Source: Coprobacillus sp. (GTDB lineage: Bacteria; Bacillota_I; Bacilli_A; RFN20; CAG-826). From it: 17,072 bases of DNA. A program made the translations under genes and the position numbers. The notes beneath the pieces were generated by a model. The model searched no databases. It had not been told where the DNA came from and worked only from the letters and a program-made list of their open reading frames with translations. Shown piece after piece: positions 5,478 to 12,866 of this stretch. The stretch lies in contig JAJQAP010000059.1 in NCBI GenBank assembly GCA_021203745.1, positions 1-17,072 of the forward strand. The letters run 5' to 3'. The stretch's first letter is position 1; the number at the start of each line of letters is the position of its first letter.

Positions 5478-7108
5478 TGGAAAATCTCGATAACTTTTAT
5501 GATGTTATTATTGTCGGCGGTGGTCCCGCAGGACTATCCGCGGGCATCTATATGGCGCGTGCTAAGTATAAGACACTCATCATTGAACAAAATGAATTCG
5601 GTGGTCAAATCTTAATTACTAGTGAAATAGTTAACTATCCAGGCACGAAAAAGATGTCAGGAAGAGAACTAACCAGTCAGATGCAAGTGCAAGCAAAAGC
5701 TTTTGGATGTGAATTTCTTAAAGCAAGAGTAGAAAAGTTTGATCTCACTAGCGATATTAAGACTCTTACAACGGACGCCGGAGTGGAGTATAAATGCCTT
5801 GGTGTAATACTTGCTTTAGGCGCCTCTCCTCGTAAGATTGGTTTTGCAGGAGAAAAGTCTTTCCAAGGTAGAGGAGTAGCGTACTGCGCAACATGTGATG
5901 GTGAATTCTTTACTGGAAAGGAAGTACTCGTTGTCGGTGGTGGTTTTGCCGCGGCAGAAGAAGCGATGTTTTTAACTAAATACGCCACAAAAGTAACAAT
6001 CCTTGTAAGAGGGGAAGCCTTTACATGCGCACAGACCATCGTTGATCAATTAAAGGATTTCCCCACAATTGAAGTTAGATATAATACGGAACTTAAAGAA
6101 GTTAAGGGAGATTCAGCGGTAAATTGGGCGAGACTTCTAAATAATGTTACAGGAGAAGAGAGTATATATACTGCGCCTAACAATGATACATTTGGTGTCT
6201 TTGTCTTTGCAGGATATGAACCAGCAACAAGCCATATTAAAGATCAAGTGGAAGTTAATGAACAAGGTTATATTGTAACTGATGTTAATAAAGCCACGAA
6301 CGTTCCAGGTGTCTATGCAGCAGGTGATGTCACTATTAAGAATCTAAGACAAGTTGTGACCGCAGTCAGTGATGGAGCGGTTGCCTCTACATCTCTTGAA
6401 AGACATGTTAAAGAGATGCATGATAAACTCAATATCCCTGAGATGGCCCCAGTTAAGGGAGTCACTCCTCTTGAAGAAGAGAAAAAAGAAGAAGCTCCAG
6501 CATCAAGTGAAGGATTCCTCACTCCTGATATTAAGGAGCAGATGGTGCAAATTATCGATGGATTTACTAAAGATGTTACTTTACATCTCCACCAAGGAAA
6601 AGACGCTCTTGGTAAAGATCTAGAAGGCTTTGCCACTGAGATTGCAGATGTTCATAAAAGAATATTATTAAAAACCACAAAAGAGGATATTCCTAATTCC
6701 TATATTGAATTAGAAACAGAGAAACCTACAGGCATAAGATACTACTCTATCCCTGGTGGTCATGAATTTAACTCCTTTGTTATCGCTCTATATAATGTCG
6801 CGGGTAAAGGACAAACCATTGGTGATGATTTAGTTAAGAGAGTGCAAAACCTCAAGAGTAAACATACATTATCTGTGATGGCGACCTTAACTTGCACAAA
6901 CTGCCCAGATGTTGTGATGGGCACTCAAAAATTAGCATCTATCACTGATAAGCTCGATGCTGAGATGTATGACTTATCTAAATTCCCTGATATTAAAGAT
7001 AAATTTAATATTATGGCGGTCCCATGTTTAATCATCGACGAGAGACACACATTCTTTGGTAAAAAGAGCGTTGAAGAACTAGTCGAAATCATTGAGTCTG
7101 TAGACTAG
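5477..7108 (+). CDS. ahpF: AhpF-like flavoprotein with swapped domain order
   Basis: This 543-residue NAD(P)H:peroxiredoxin reductase is the expected electron donor for AhpC. Residues 1-~312 are a thioredoxin reductase-type module: FAD motif GGGPAG (14-19), active-site disulfide CATC (137-140), pyridine-nucleotide motif GGGFAAAE (154-161), and AGD (282-284). An acidic Glu/Lys/Pro linker follows (~325-346). Residues ~348-543 are two thioredoxin folds resembling the AhpF N-terminal domain, with the redox motif CTNC (473-476) and the cis-Pro of MAVPC (Pro516). In classical AhpF this pair is N-terminal; here it is C-terminal. Cys517 directly after the cis-Pro is unusual. The order suggests electrons pass from NAD(P)H through FAD, Cys137/140 and Cys473/476 to AhpC. 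The ahpC overlap supports this partnership. Confidence 0.9.
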   Translation: MENLDNFYDVIIVGGGPAGLSAGIYMARAKYKTLIIEQNEFGGQILITSEIVNYPGTKKMSGRELTSQMQVQAKAFGCEFLKARVEKFDLTSDIKTLTTDAGVEYKCLGVILALGASPRKIGFAGEKSFQGRGVAYCATCDGEFFTGKEVLVVGGGFAAAEEAMFLTKYATKVTILVRGEAFTCAQTIVDQLKDFPTIEVRYNTELKEVKGDSAVNWARLLNNVTGEESIYTAPNNDTFGVFVFAGYEPATSHIKDQVEVNEQGYIVTDVNKATNVPGVYAAGDVTIKNLRQVVTAVSDGAVASTSLERHVKEMHDKLNIPEMAPVKGVTPLEEEKKEEAPASSEGFLTPDIKEQMVQIIDGFTKDVTLHLHQGKDALGKDLEGFATEIADVHKRILLKTTKEDIPNSYIELETEKPTGIRYYSIPGGHEFNSFVIALYNVAGKGQTIGDDLVKRVQNLKSKHTLSVMATLTCTNCPDVVMGTQKLASITDKLDAEMYDLSKFPDIKDKFNIMAVPCLIIDERHTFFGKKSVEELVEIIESVD

Positions 7109-7129
7109 TTATAAATCACTTCCAAAAAG

Positions 7130-7155
7130 AAAGAGCCCCAATTTGGGACTCTTTT
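7130..7155. terminator. Bidirectional terminator
   Basis: AAAGAG (7130-7135) pairs with CTCTTT (7149-7154), and CCC pairs with GGG after one C/A mismatch, around an AATTT loop. Read on the plus strand it is followed by TTATTTA; on the minus strand by TTTCTTTTT. It can end both the perR operon and the minus-strand Pr6Pr-like gene that stops at 7158. Confidence 0.75.
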
Positions 7156-7157
7156 AT

Positions 7158-7979
7158 TTACTTTTTGCCTTTCTTTTTCTTACTATCGACATCCAGGATT
7201 GTAATCTCTTCGTTAAATGTTGATTCATCCTCTAAAGAGATATCTCCGTAGTCCACAGTGGCTAGTTCAGTATCACCTTTATTTTTCCTTGGTTTTCTAT
7301 TTTTCTTATTCTTCCCGAAGTTACCACAGTTATCGAAGAGAACAAATAGATAACCAATACCTATAAAGATCACACATAGAACGATAATATAGACCGCAAT
7401 CTCCCAAGCTTCAAGTTGGTCTGGATTCATAAAGTAATATGGGTATAGTGTCATCGTTTCACTTGTTTCTCCAAGGGAGAGATAAATACCCGCTCTTAAA
7501 TAGATAAGACCAACATACACTAATGGAATGACTACTCCAAGAATAGGGGCATACCATCTTAAGTGTTTGTGCTCAAAGAAGAGAATCCAGAATAATATGA
7601 ATAGGACTGGTAGTAAGGTGTGGAGACCATAATAATCAAAGGTTCCAAAATATGATGTAACAGTTAAATCTTCTAATTGTGAGGTTAATAGAATATTGAA
7701 TACTAAGCAAGTAAGTAAAATGCTTATGCAGCAACAGAAGAAGAATGTATTGCCCTTTCTAAAGGAGCCATCTTCATGTTTTGATGCCATTCTAATAGCC
7801 GCAATCATGTAGATAAACATGACTATCCAACATAGGTAGTTACTTAAATTAGTAAAATAGATATAGAAGGTTGGTCTATAGGCACCAGTAAAATAACCTA
7901 GGGATTGACCAATACCAACGAGACCTAGAACTACATAGATTGTTGAATAGACAACTTGAGCAATTCTACTTTTAACCAT
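7158..7979 (-). CDS. Pr6Pr-like six-helix membrane protein
   Basis: This 273-residue protein has about six hydrophobic segments, near 8-28, 38-60, 78-100, 117-136, 143-163 and 193-216. Motifs match what I recall of Pr6Pr (FAR-17a/AIG1-like) bacterial proteins: YFTNLSNYLCW in the second helix region, LHTLLPVLFILFW, and YPYYFMNP before the last helix. The role is unknown. The eukaryotic relatives AIG1/ADTRP are lipid hydrolases that use conserved Thr and His residues; the Thr in YFTNLSN and the His in LHTLLP could be equivalents, which is inference. A basic stretch of Lys/Arg/Asn (~222-236) follows the last helix, then an acidic tail and a poly-Lys end, all probably cytoplasmic. An AAAGGA lies upstream of the ATG. 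It lies downstream of the alcohol dehydrogenase on the same strand, separated by a terminator. Confidence 0.7.
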   Translation of the reverse strand: MVKSRIAQVVYSTIYVVLGLVGIGQSLGYFTGAYRPTFYIYFTNLSNYLCWIVMFIYMIAAIRMASKHEDGSFRKGNTFFFCCCISILLTCLVFNILLTSQLEDLTVTSYFGTFDYYGLHTLLPVLFILFWILFFEHKHLRWYAPILGVVIPLVYVGLIYLRAGIYLSLGETSETMTLYPYYFMNPDQLEAWEIAVYIIVLCVIFIGIGYLFVLFDNCGNFGKNKKNRKPRKNKGDTELATVDYGDISLEDESTFNEEITILDVDSKKKKGKK

Positions 7980-8081
7980 TAAATGATTTCCTTTCGCATT
8001 TTTTAAGATTAAATATTGATTACATTTATCTAGCCATGAATCAAATATGGATTAATAATATCACTTTCTCAATACGTGGTC

Positions 8082-8104
8082 AAAAAAATTGAATGCATTC
8101 AACT
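8082..8104 (-). terminator. Terminator of the alcohol dehydrogenase gene
   Basis: On the minus strand AGTTGAA-TGCA-TTCAATT forms a 7-bp stem (one G-T pair) followed by T residues. It lies 11 nt after the dehydrogenase stop. The rest of the 7980-8114 gap shows nothing further except the Pr6Pr ribosome-binding site. Confidence 0.6.
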
Positions 8105-8114
8105 AAATGTGTAC

Positions 8115-9329
8115 TTAGTCGTTTAAATTACCAGCGAGTAAATCATAGTAGATTTTCTCTAGATGTTTATAATCGTAAAGCACAGGAACTGGGTATAAAG
8201 GATTAGCTTCTTTATCTGCATGTTTAGCGAGTTTCTCGATATCTTCTGGCAAAATCTCCGCAATTTTTGTGGGTACTTCAAATTCTGCATTCATTTCTTC
8301 AATTTTGTTTAAAATAATATCAAAACCTTTCTTTTTAGGATCTTTTTTATTACAGAGTCCCAAATACACCGCTATATTATCTAGCTTTTTATATACATGT
8401 TTATCGTAGTCTTTTAAAACATAGGGTAGGATGATTGCATTAGCAAGACCATGGGCAATATTATATTGACCACCGAGAGAATGAGCCACTGCGTGAACAT
8501 AACCAACATAGGATTTGGTAAATGCTATACCTGCATAGTATGCAGCAAGTTGCATCTGTTCCCTTGCTTCAATGTTTTGACCATCTTCATATGCTACAGG
8601 TAGATATTTAAATATTAGATCAATTGCTTCTAGAGCATATTTTCTTGTTTCTTTTGTTGTGCTTCGTCCAATGTAGGCTTCTATTGCGTGTGTTAACGCA
8701 TCCATTCCAGTAGTTGCGGTTAAACCTTTTGGTAAACCAAGTGTCATTTTATAGTCTAAAACAGCGTAACTTGGGATTAGTTTAAAAGCATTTATTGCAT
8801 ATTTGTGGTGGTTTTGACTATCTGTAATAACCGCAGCGAGAGTAGTTTCACTTCCTGTTCCTGCTGTAGTAGGAATAGCAAAAAGTAGTGGTATTTTCTT
8901 TCTCACCTTTAAAATGCCTGCCATTTTATTACATGTCTTCTTGGGGTTTGCCACTCTTGCGCCGACTGCTTTTACACAGTCGATTGGACTTCCTCCACCT
9001 AAACCGATTAGAGAATCACATCCTGCATCTTTATATAGTTTTAAGGCTTCTTCGACATTATCGGTTGTAGGGTTTGGCTGTGTTTTATCATATACTGCGT
9101 ATTCAATACCTTGTTTATTTAATTCATCAAATAAATCGTCTCCTAAACCTAGACTTAAAACGTTCTTATCACTCACTATAAGAGGTTTCATAAGGTTCTT
9201 ATCCTTTAAAACCGCTGCAATTTCTCTTGAGTCATTTAAAAGTTTAGGGTTTTTATATGGAAGGACAGGTAATAAGAGTCTAAATACACCCTGATAAATT
9301 CGACAATATGCTTTCTTAAAAATATTCAT
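8115..9329 (-). CDS. Iron-containing alcohol dehydrogenase (group III)
   Basis: This 404-residue cytoplasmic NAD(P)-dependent dehydrogenase belongs to the FucO/AdhB superfamily. The nucleotide-binding GGGSPID (111-117) and PTTAGTGSETT (153-163) are intact. By spacing with FucO, the iron ligands are Asp210 and His214 (MDALTHAIEAY), His279 (YVHAVAHSLGG) and His293 (IAHGLANA); the 14-residue step between the last two is the same as in FucO. Asp117 of GGGSPID would help choose NAD over NADP. Substrate cannot be told; butanol, propanediol, lactaldehyde and other alcohols are all used in the family. The gene is monocistronic: its promoter and terminator are visible. The start codon follows TATAAT by 6 nt, with AAAGG only 1 nt before the ATG, too close to act as a Shine-Dalgarno. 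Confidence 0.93.
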   Translation of the reverse strand: MNIFKKAYCRIYQGVFRLLLPVLPYKNPKLLNDSREIAAVLKDKNLMKPLIVSDKNVLSLGLGDDLFDELNKQGIEYAVYDKTQPNPTTDNVEEALKLYKDAGCDSLIGLGGGSPIDCVKAVGARVANPKKTCNKMAGILKVRKKIPLLFAIPTTAGTGSETTLAAVITDSQNHHKYAINAFKLIPSYAVLDYKMTLGLPKGLTATTGMDALTHAIEAYIGRSTTKETRKYALEAIDLIFKYLPVAYEDGQNIEAREQMQLAAYYAGIAFTKSYVGYVHAVAHSLGGQYNIAHGLANAIILPYVLKDYDKHVYKKLDNIAVYLGLCNKKDPKKKGFDIILNKIEEMNAEFEVPTKIAEILPEDIEKLAKHADKEANPLYPVPVLYDYKHLEKIYYDLLAGNLND

Positions 9330-9335
9330 ACCTTT

Positions 9336-9363
9336 ATTATATTTATTCTTAAAAATATAGCAA
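9336..9363 (-). promoter_or_regulatory. Alcohol dehydrogenase promoter, leaderless geometry
   Basis: On the minus strand the -10 TATAAT (9336-9341) and -35 TTGCTA (9358-9363) are separated by 16 bp. The ATG (9327-9329) begins 7 nt after the -10, so the expected start site coincides with it. Confidence 0.6.
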
Positions 9364-9383
9364 TAACACCTTGTATCACGGCA

Positions 9384-9402
9384 ACTCTACTCTTAGTAGA
9401 GT
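9384..9402. repeat. Perfect 8-3-8 hairpin with an alternative partner downstream
   Basis: ACTCTACT-CTT-AGTAGAGT is a perfect inverted repeat, extendable by two pairs past an A/G mismatch (9381-9382 with 9404-9405). AGTAGA recurs at 9416-9421, so TCTACT (9386-9391) could pair with either copy. A small GCG/CGC stem (9404-9406 with 9413-9415) lies between. It sits in the 161-bp gap between the dehydrogenase and degV. It may be part of a leader RNA, a small RNA or an operator. Confidence 0.5.
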
Positions 9403-9421
9403 GGCGCTCTATCGCAGTAGA

Positions 9422-9453
9422 AAACTGAAATTTTTCAGTTTATTTATTTTTTT
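9422..9453 (+). terminator. Terminator-like hairpin before degV
   Basis: AAACTGAAA (9422-9430) and TTTCAGTTT (9433-9441) form a perfect 9-bp stem with a 2-nt centre (in practice a 4-nt loop), followed on the plus strand by ATTTATTTTTTTATT. No protein gene on the plus strand ends here, so it would end a short RNA starting within about 9340-9400, or attenuate degV. Confidence 0.55.
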
Positions 9454-9490
9454 ATTACTTAATTTAAACTAATGACAGATGGAGGAAGGG

Positions 9491-10381
9491 ATGAGATATA
9501 CATTTGAAATAATAACCGATGGATCTTGTGATATCTCCGATTCCAATATCCGTGAATATGGCATTAAGGTTGTACCATATCATGTAACCTTCATGAGTGA
9601 TCCCTCTCACTCATTTACGCAGGGCAGGGACATAAGTACTGAACAATATTTTACATGGCTAGTAGATAATCCCAAAGACTTTCCCAATACTTCGTGTCCC
9701 TCTCCTGCCTTTTTTATGAAAAAATTTAAAGATGCCTATAATAGTGGACTTCCCATTGTATGTATATGTATAAGTAGCACTTGGTCTGGATCATATAACT
9801 CCGCTTTAATGGCAAAAGATATGATGATGGAAAAATGCGGTCCAGATATTAAAATTGAAGTTATTAATTCAAAAGCGGATTCTATACTCCTTGGACTAAT
9901 TGTTTTAGAAACCGCCAGAATTAGAAACAAAGGATATTCATTTAATGAGGTTGTTAAGATATTGAGGTCTGAAACGATAGGGAGGATATATTTCACAACT
10001 CATGATCTAACATATCTTGAACATGGTGGTAGGATTGGTAAAGTTAAATCCCTTCTTTCAAGATTGATTCCTATCAACCCTATCATCGTAGCAAGTAATG
10101 GTGAGTTATCTTCTTCAGGAGTGGCTCTTAAGAAAAAGCGTGCGGTTTCTCTAATATTCACAAAAATAAAAGCCTTTTTCGATGAGATGCATTATAAATT
10201 TGAAGACTTTCGCTTTGTTATTGCTAACTGTTTTAATGATCATGAACTAGATTCGCTTGCTAATTGGTTTAAAGATTTCTTCCACTTTAAACCATTAAAA
10301 GCGCATATTGGGATAGTTATTACCTCTCATGTTGGTCCAGATACTATCGGTGTATCTTTTCTTAGAAAGTTTGATAAATAA
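9491..10381 (+). CDS. DegV-family fatty-acid-binding protein
   Basis: The start is the ATG at 9491 (296 aa), because GGAGG at 9481-9485 is its Shine-Dalgarno. The upstream in-frame ATG at 9479 would place that signal inside the gene. DegV/FakB proteins bind a fatty acid and present it to the kinase FakA for phospholipid synthesis. Family landmarks: IITDGSCDI at the N-terminus, TSCPSP (~68-73), ISSTWSGSYNSA (~94-105) with Ser/Thr residues near the lipid carboxylate, DLTYLEHGGRIGK (~172-184), and SHVGPDTIGVSF near the C-terminus with the conserved His. All are intact. No fakA or acyl-transfer genes lie nearby. A structured, terminator-like element precedes the gene; no clear promoter is visible between that element and the start. 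Confidence 0.92.
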   Translation: MRYTFEIITDGSCDISDSNIREYGIKVVPYHVTFMSDPSHSFTQGRDISTEQYFTWLVDNPKDFPNTSCPSPAFFMKKFKDAYNSGLPIVCICISSTWSGSYNSALMAKDMMMEKCGPDIKIEVINSKADSILLGLIVLETARIRNKGYSFNEVVKILRSETIGRIYFTTHDLTYLEHGGRIGKVKSLLSRLIPINPIIVASNGELSSSGVALKKKRAVSLIFTKIKAFFDEMHYKFEDFRFVIANCFNDHELDSLANWFKDFFHFKPLKAHIGIVITSHVGPDTIGVSFLRKFDK

Positions 10382-10391
10382 ACATGTTTAT
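10378..10391. promoter_or_regulatory. 14-bp palindrome between degV and the DUF3810 gene
   Basis: ATAAACATGTTTAT is a perfect palindrome that includes the degV stop and touches the candidate -35 of the next gene. It may be an operator. It is not followed by a T-run, so it is a poor terminator. Confidence 0.3.
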
Positions 10392-10418
10392 ACATTTAAG
10401 TTCTCTTTTTGCTAAAAT
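10389..10418 (+). promoter_or_regulatory. Promoter of the DUF3810 gene, leaderless geometry
   Basis: TATACA (10389-10394) and TAAAAT (10413-10418) are 18 bp apart. The ATG at 10425 begins 7 nt after the -10. The 6 nt between (GTATGC) and the sequence upstream hold no Shine-Dalgarno. Confidence 0.45.
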
Positions 10419-10424
10419 GTATGC

Positions 10425-11570
10425 ATGAAATGGATAAAGAAAAATCTATATTTCTTTGTAGAACTAATGGTGACACTTTTCTTTGGCATCATTTTACTTG
10501 TATCTTCTTTAATTAAATTAAATACAGATGCCTCTGAGTGGTGGACACTTCATATTAGTTACTGGTTTCAAAAAATATTTGCACCCTTAAATAGATTAAT
10601 CCCATTTTCTCTTACTGAGATACTAATTGCAGCGTTCGTTATTGTGATTATCGTTTTACTCGTCTTTGGGATTATTAAACTCTGCAAAAGAAGATGGAAG
10701 AAAGGTTTACACCTCTTTATGTGGATAGCAATTTTAGGTGTTGCCGTAGGAGCGCTTTATCAAGGGACCGCAGGAGTGGCCTATTCTCGTAAATCAATCC
10801 CTTTTACATTTGCAGACACTGAAACACTAACAGAAGATGATTATTATGCGATAGGTCAGTATTTCGTGGATGATTTTAACTACTGTTCCTCTAAGCTTGA
10901 ATATACAGAAGAGGGAGATGTTATCTCTCCTTATACCTTTAGTGAACTTAATGATTTATTAATCGATGATTATATGCAGTATGAATCATCATATCTCTAT
11001 GATGATATATACCCCACGAAAGAGATGATGTGGTCATGGCTATTCTGTGAGTTTAATGTTACTGGCATGTATTTCTCTTTATCCACTGAATCTATTATTA
11101 ATATGAAGCAACCTACCTCTGACATGCCCTTTACTATGCTTCATGAATTATCTCATTCTAGGGGTGTTATGAGAGAATACGACGCCCAGTTAATGGCAAC
11201 GTTTGTTTCTTTACAGTCTAAAGACCCCTATGTTAGGTATTCAGGATATCTTGCAACATTCTATTCCTTACAAAATATGATTGTCGCGACTTGTGGTGGC
11301 GCTAAATGGAACGAACTCTATTATCAATTAAATGATAATATATTGGCAAATTATACATATAGAACAGATTTTTGGGCACAGTACCATATCTTAGATGACA
11401 TCGCTGATTGGTTTAATGACCTATACCTAAGAATTTTTGGTAATGAAGGTGGGACAGGCTCCTATGTCGATCCCGGCTCTAGCACTAATCCAAGCACAGG
11501 AAAAGTCGTCTTATCGACCTATCAAAAGATGTATGTATCTGTTTACTATGACGAACTTGGTATTGAGTAG
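10425..11570 (+). CDS. DUF3810-family membrane protein with HExxH zinc site
   Basis: This 381-residue protein has three N-terminal hydrophobic segments, about 9-30, 62-86 and 95-115. A large soluble domain follows, probably outside the cell. The motif HELSH (240-244) is the gluzincin zinc site: His240, Glu241, His244. Glu251 in RGVMREYDAQ is the likely third ligand, matching the family pattern HELxHxxG...REDEA with Tyr replacing one acidic residue. It is therefore a candidate membrane-bound metallopeptidase, but no substrate is known for the family. A low-complexity Gly/Ser/Thr/Pro segment (~345-362) precedes the C-terminus. Its stop abuts the pepT stop on the other strand with no gap. No ribosome-binding site precedes the start. 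Confidence 0.85.
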   Translation: MKWIKKNLYFFVELMVTLFFGIILLVSSLIKLNTDASEWWTLHISYWFQKIFAPLNRLIPFSLTEILIAAFVIVIIVLLVFGIIKLCKRRWKKGLHLFMWIAILGVAVGALYQGTAGVAYSRKSIPFTFADTETLTEDDYYAIGQYFVDDFNYCSSKLEYTEEGDVISPYTFSELNDLLIDDYMQYESSYLYDDIYPTKEMMWSWLFCEFNVTGMYFSLSTESIINMKQPTSDMPFTMLHELSHSRGVMREYDAQLMATFVSLQSKDPYVRYSGYLATFYSLQNMIVATCGGAKWNELYYQLNDNILANYTYRTDFWAQYHILDDIADWFNDLYLRIFGNEGGTGSYVDPGSSTNPSTGKVVLSTYQKMYVSVYYDELGIE

Positions 11571-12779
11571 TTAGATTTTTACAATATCCATGACAATATC
11601 AATCATTTTCTCTAGTTCATCATAGTCTAAAAATTCATAACGACCATGATGATTATATGATCCTGTACCTAGATTTGGGGTAAGTAGACCCATATCTGTG
11701 GTAAACTGGGCGCCATCGGTGCCTCCTCTTATCGGCAAGAACGTTGGTTCTAGCCCATTTTTTATAATTGCCGCTTTCGCATTCTCTATTACTTCATCCC
11801 CTTCTTTAAAGCATGTGTACATGTTTTTATATTGAGGATAGATATTTAAATCGATAGTAAAGTTGCAGCCTTTATACTTTTCTTCAAGTTTAGCTTTTCC
11901 ATCTAGGAGTCTATTTAGTCTTTCGTTTACTCCTTCTATATCAAAGTCTCTTACAATGAGTGAGGCATCAAGGATTTCAGATGTTGCGTTACAATTAATA
12001 ATATGATAGAAACCCTCTTCATCTTCACTGTTAAAAGGTGAATCATCTTCTTTCATATAGTTTAAGAGTTCATGGAACATTAATACGGCGTTTATTAGTT
12101 TTCCTTTTCCCTCTCCTGGATGGATGGCATTTCCTTTTATGTGGATATCCACGCCATAGGCATTAAAGTTCTTTATTCCTATATCATTGATATAGGATCC
12201 ATCGATAGTGTAGGCATAATCCGCATTCATCTTCTTTGTGTCAAAGTGAAGTGGACCCTTTCCTATCTCTTCATCGACAGTAAAAGCAATACTAAGAGGA
12301 TGATGTTTAATTGATGGATCATTCATTAAACGAGTGACCACTCCCATTATGATTGTGTCCCCGGCTTTGTCATCTGCACCGAGTAACGTATCTCCAGATG
12401 CTGTTACAAGGGTGTGTCCTTCTCTTCCTTCTAGAATAGGAAATTCCTTTGGAGACATCTTATATTCATCGTTTAATATAATATCTTCTCCTTGGTAATT
12501 TTCATGAACTTGTGGTTTTACATCTGTATCACTTACTTCCATAGCGCAGTCTACATGTGAGTTTAATCCTATTGTGGTGTATCCTTTTTCTCCAGGTATA
12601 TGGGCGTAGACTATTCCCCATTCATCTATATAAGAGTCTTTTACTCCTAAATCTTGTAACTGTTTAAGTAATAAATTACTTAAGTTTAGTTGTTTTGAAG
12701 TGGAAGGATAAGTAGAAGAGTCTTCACTAGCCTGTGTATCAATCATTACATAAGTTAAGAAATTATCTAAATCTGTCAT
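11571..12779 (-). CDS. pepT: Peptidase T (tripeptide aminopeptidase)
   Basis: This 402-residue cytoplasmic M20 di-zinc exopeptidase removes the N-terminal residue from tripeptides. Metal and catalytic residues follow the family pattern: His75 (NSHVD), Asp136 bridging (LLGADDKAG), Glu170 general base and Glu171 (TVDEEIGKG), Asp193 (YTIDGS) and His378 (SYNHHGRYEF). His220 in AIHPGEGKG and the RGGTDGAQ segment (351-358) are substrate-binding features. The length is normal (E. coli about 408). It is divergently transcribed from the pseudokinase-prs-que operon; their -10 elements are about 33 bp apart. It converges with the DUF3810 gene without any spacer. Confidence 0.94.
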   Translation of the reverse strand: MTDLDNFLTYVMIDTQASEDSSTYPSTSKQLNLSNLLLKQLQDLGVKDSYIDEWGIVYAHIPGEKGYTTIGLNSHVDCAMEVSDTDVKPQVHENYQGEDIILNDEYKMSPKEFPILEGREGHTLVTASGDTLLGADDKAGDTIIMGVVTRLMNDPSIKHHPLSIAFTVDEEIGKGPLHFDTKKMNADYAYTIDGSYINDIGIKNFNAYGVDIHIKGNAIHPGEGKGKLINAVLMFHELLNYMKEDDSPFNSEDEEGFYHIINCNATSEILDASLIVRDFDIEGVNERLNRLLDGKAKLEEKYKGCNFTIDLNIYPQYKNMYTCFKEGDEVIENAKAAIIKNGLEPTFLPIRGGTDGAQFTTDMGLLTPNLGTGSYNHHGRYEFLDYDELEKMIDIVMDIVKI

Positions 12780-12791
12780 AATGTTTTGCTT

Positions 12792-12811
12792 CTTTCCTAG
12801 TAATTATATCA
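12792..12811 (-). promoter_or_regulatory. pepT promoter (extended -10) and ribosome-binding site
   Basis: On the minus strand TGATATAAT (-10 hexamer 12803-12808) is an extended -10 with the TGn motif; no good -35 is visible. AGGAAAG (12792-12798) lies 12 nt before the ATG, far for a Shine-Dalgarno. The mRNA should carry a leader of about 20 nt, unlike the leaderless-type genes in this window. Confidence 0.45.
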
Positions 12812-12841
12812 AAATACACTTAATAAAATTATATTTTATTA

Positions 12842-12847
12842 TATAAT
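12842..12847 (+). promoter_or_regulatory. Candidate -10 of the 12867-17072 operon
   Basis: TATAAT lies 19 nt before the first ATG. A -35 is not obvious in this very AT-rich stretch. There is no Shine-Dalgarno in the short leader, and no room for a preQ1 riboswitch. Confidence 0.4.
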
Positions 12848-12866
12848 ATTAACTACGAGTTATTTT

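Noticed and set aside
5677..6039. Minus-strand ORFs inside the reductase (also 6313-6636)
   Set aside because: Antisense shadows of a gene with complete, well-conserved motifs.
8888..9294. Plus-strand ORFs inside the alcohol dehydrogenase
   Set aside because: Shadows of an intact dehydrogenase; no start signals or domains.
9384..9441. tRNA or known riboswitch
   Set aside because: No cloverleaf or T-arm GTTCRA box, and no match I can recall to SAM, TPP, preQ1, glycine, fluoride or guanidine motifs; kept only as an unexplained structured element.
12780..12866. preQ1 riboswitch ahead of the operon
   Set aside because: The -10 at 12842-12847 leaves a leader of about 13 nt; no pseudoknot-type sequence is seen.
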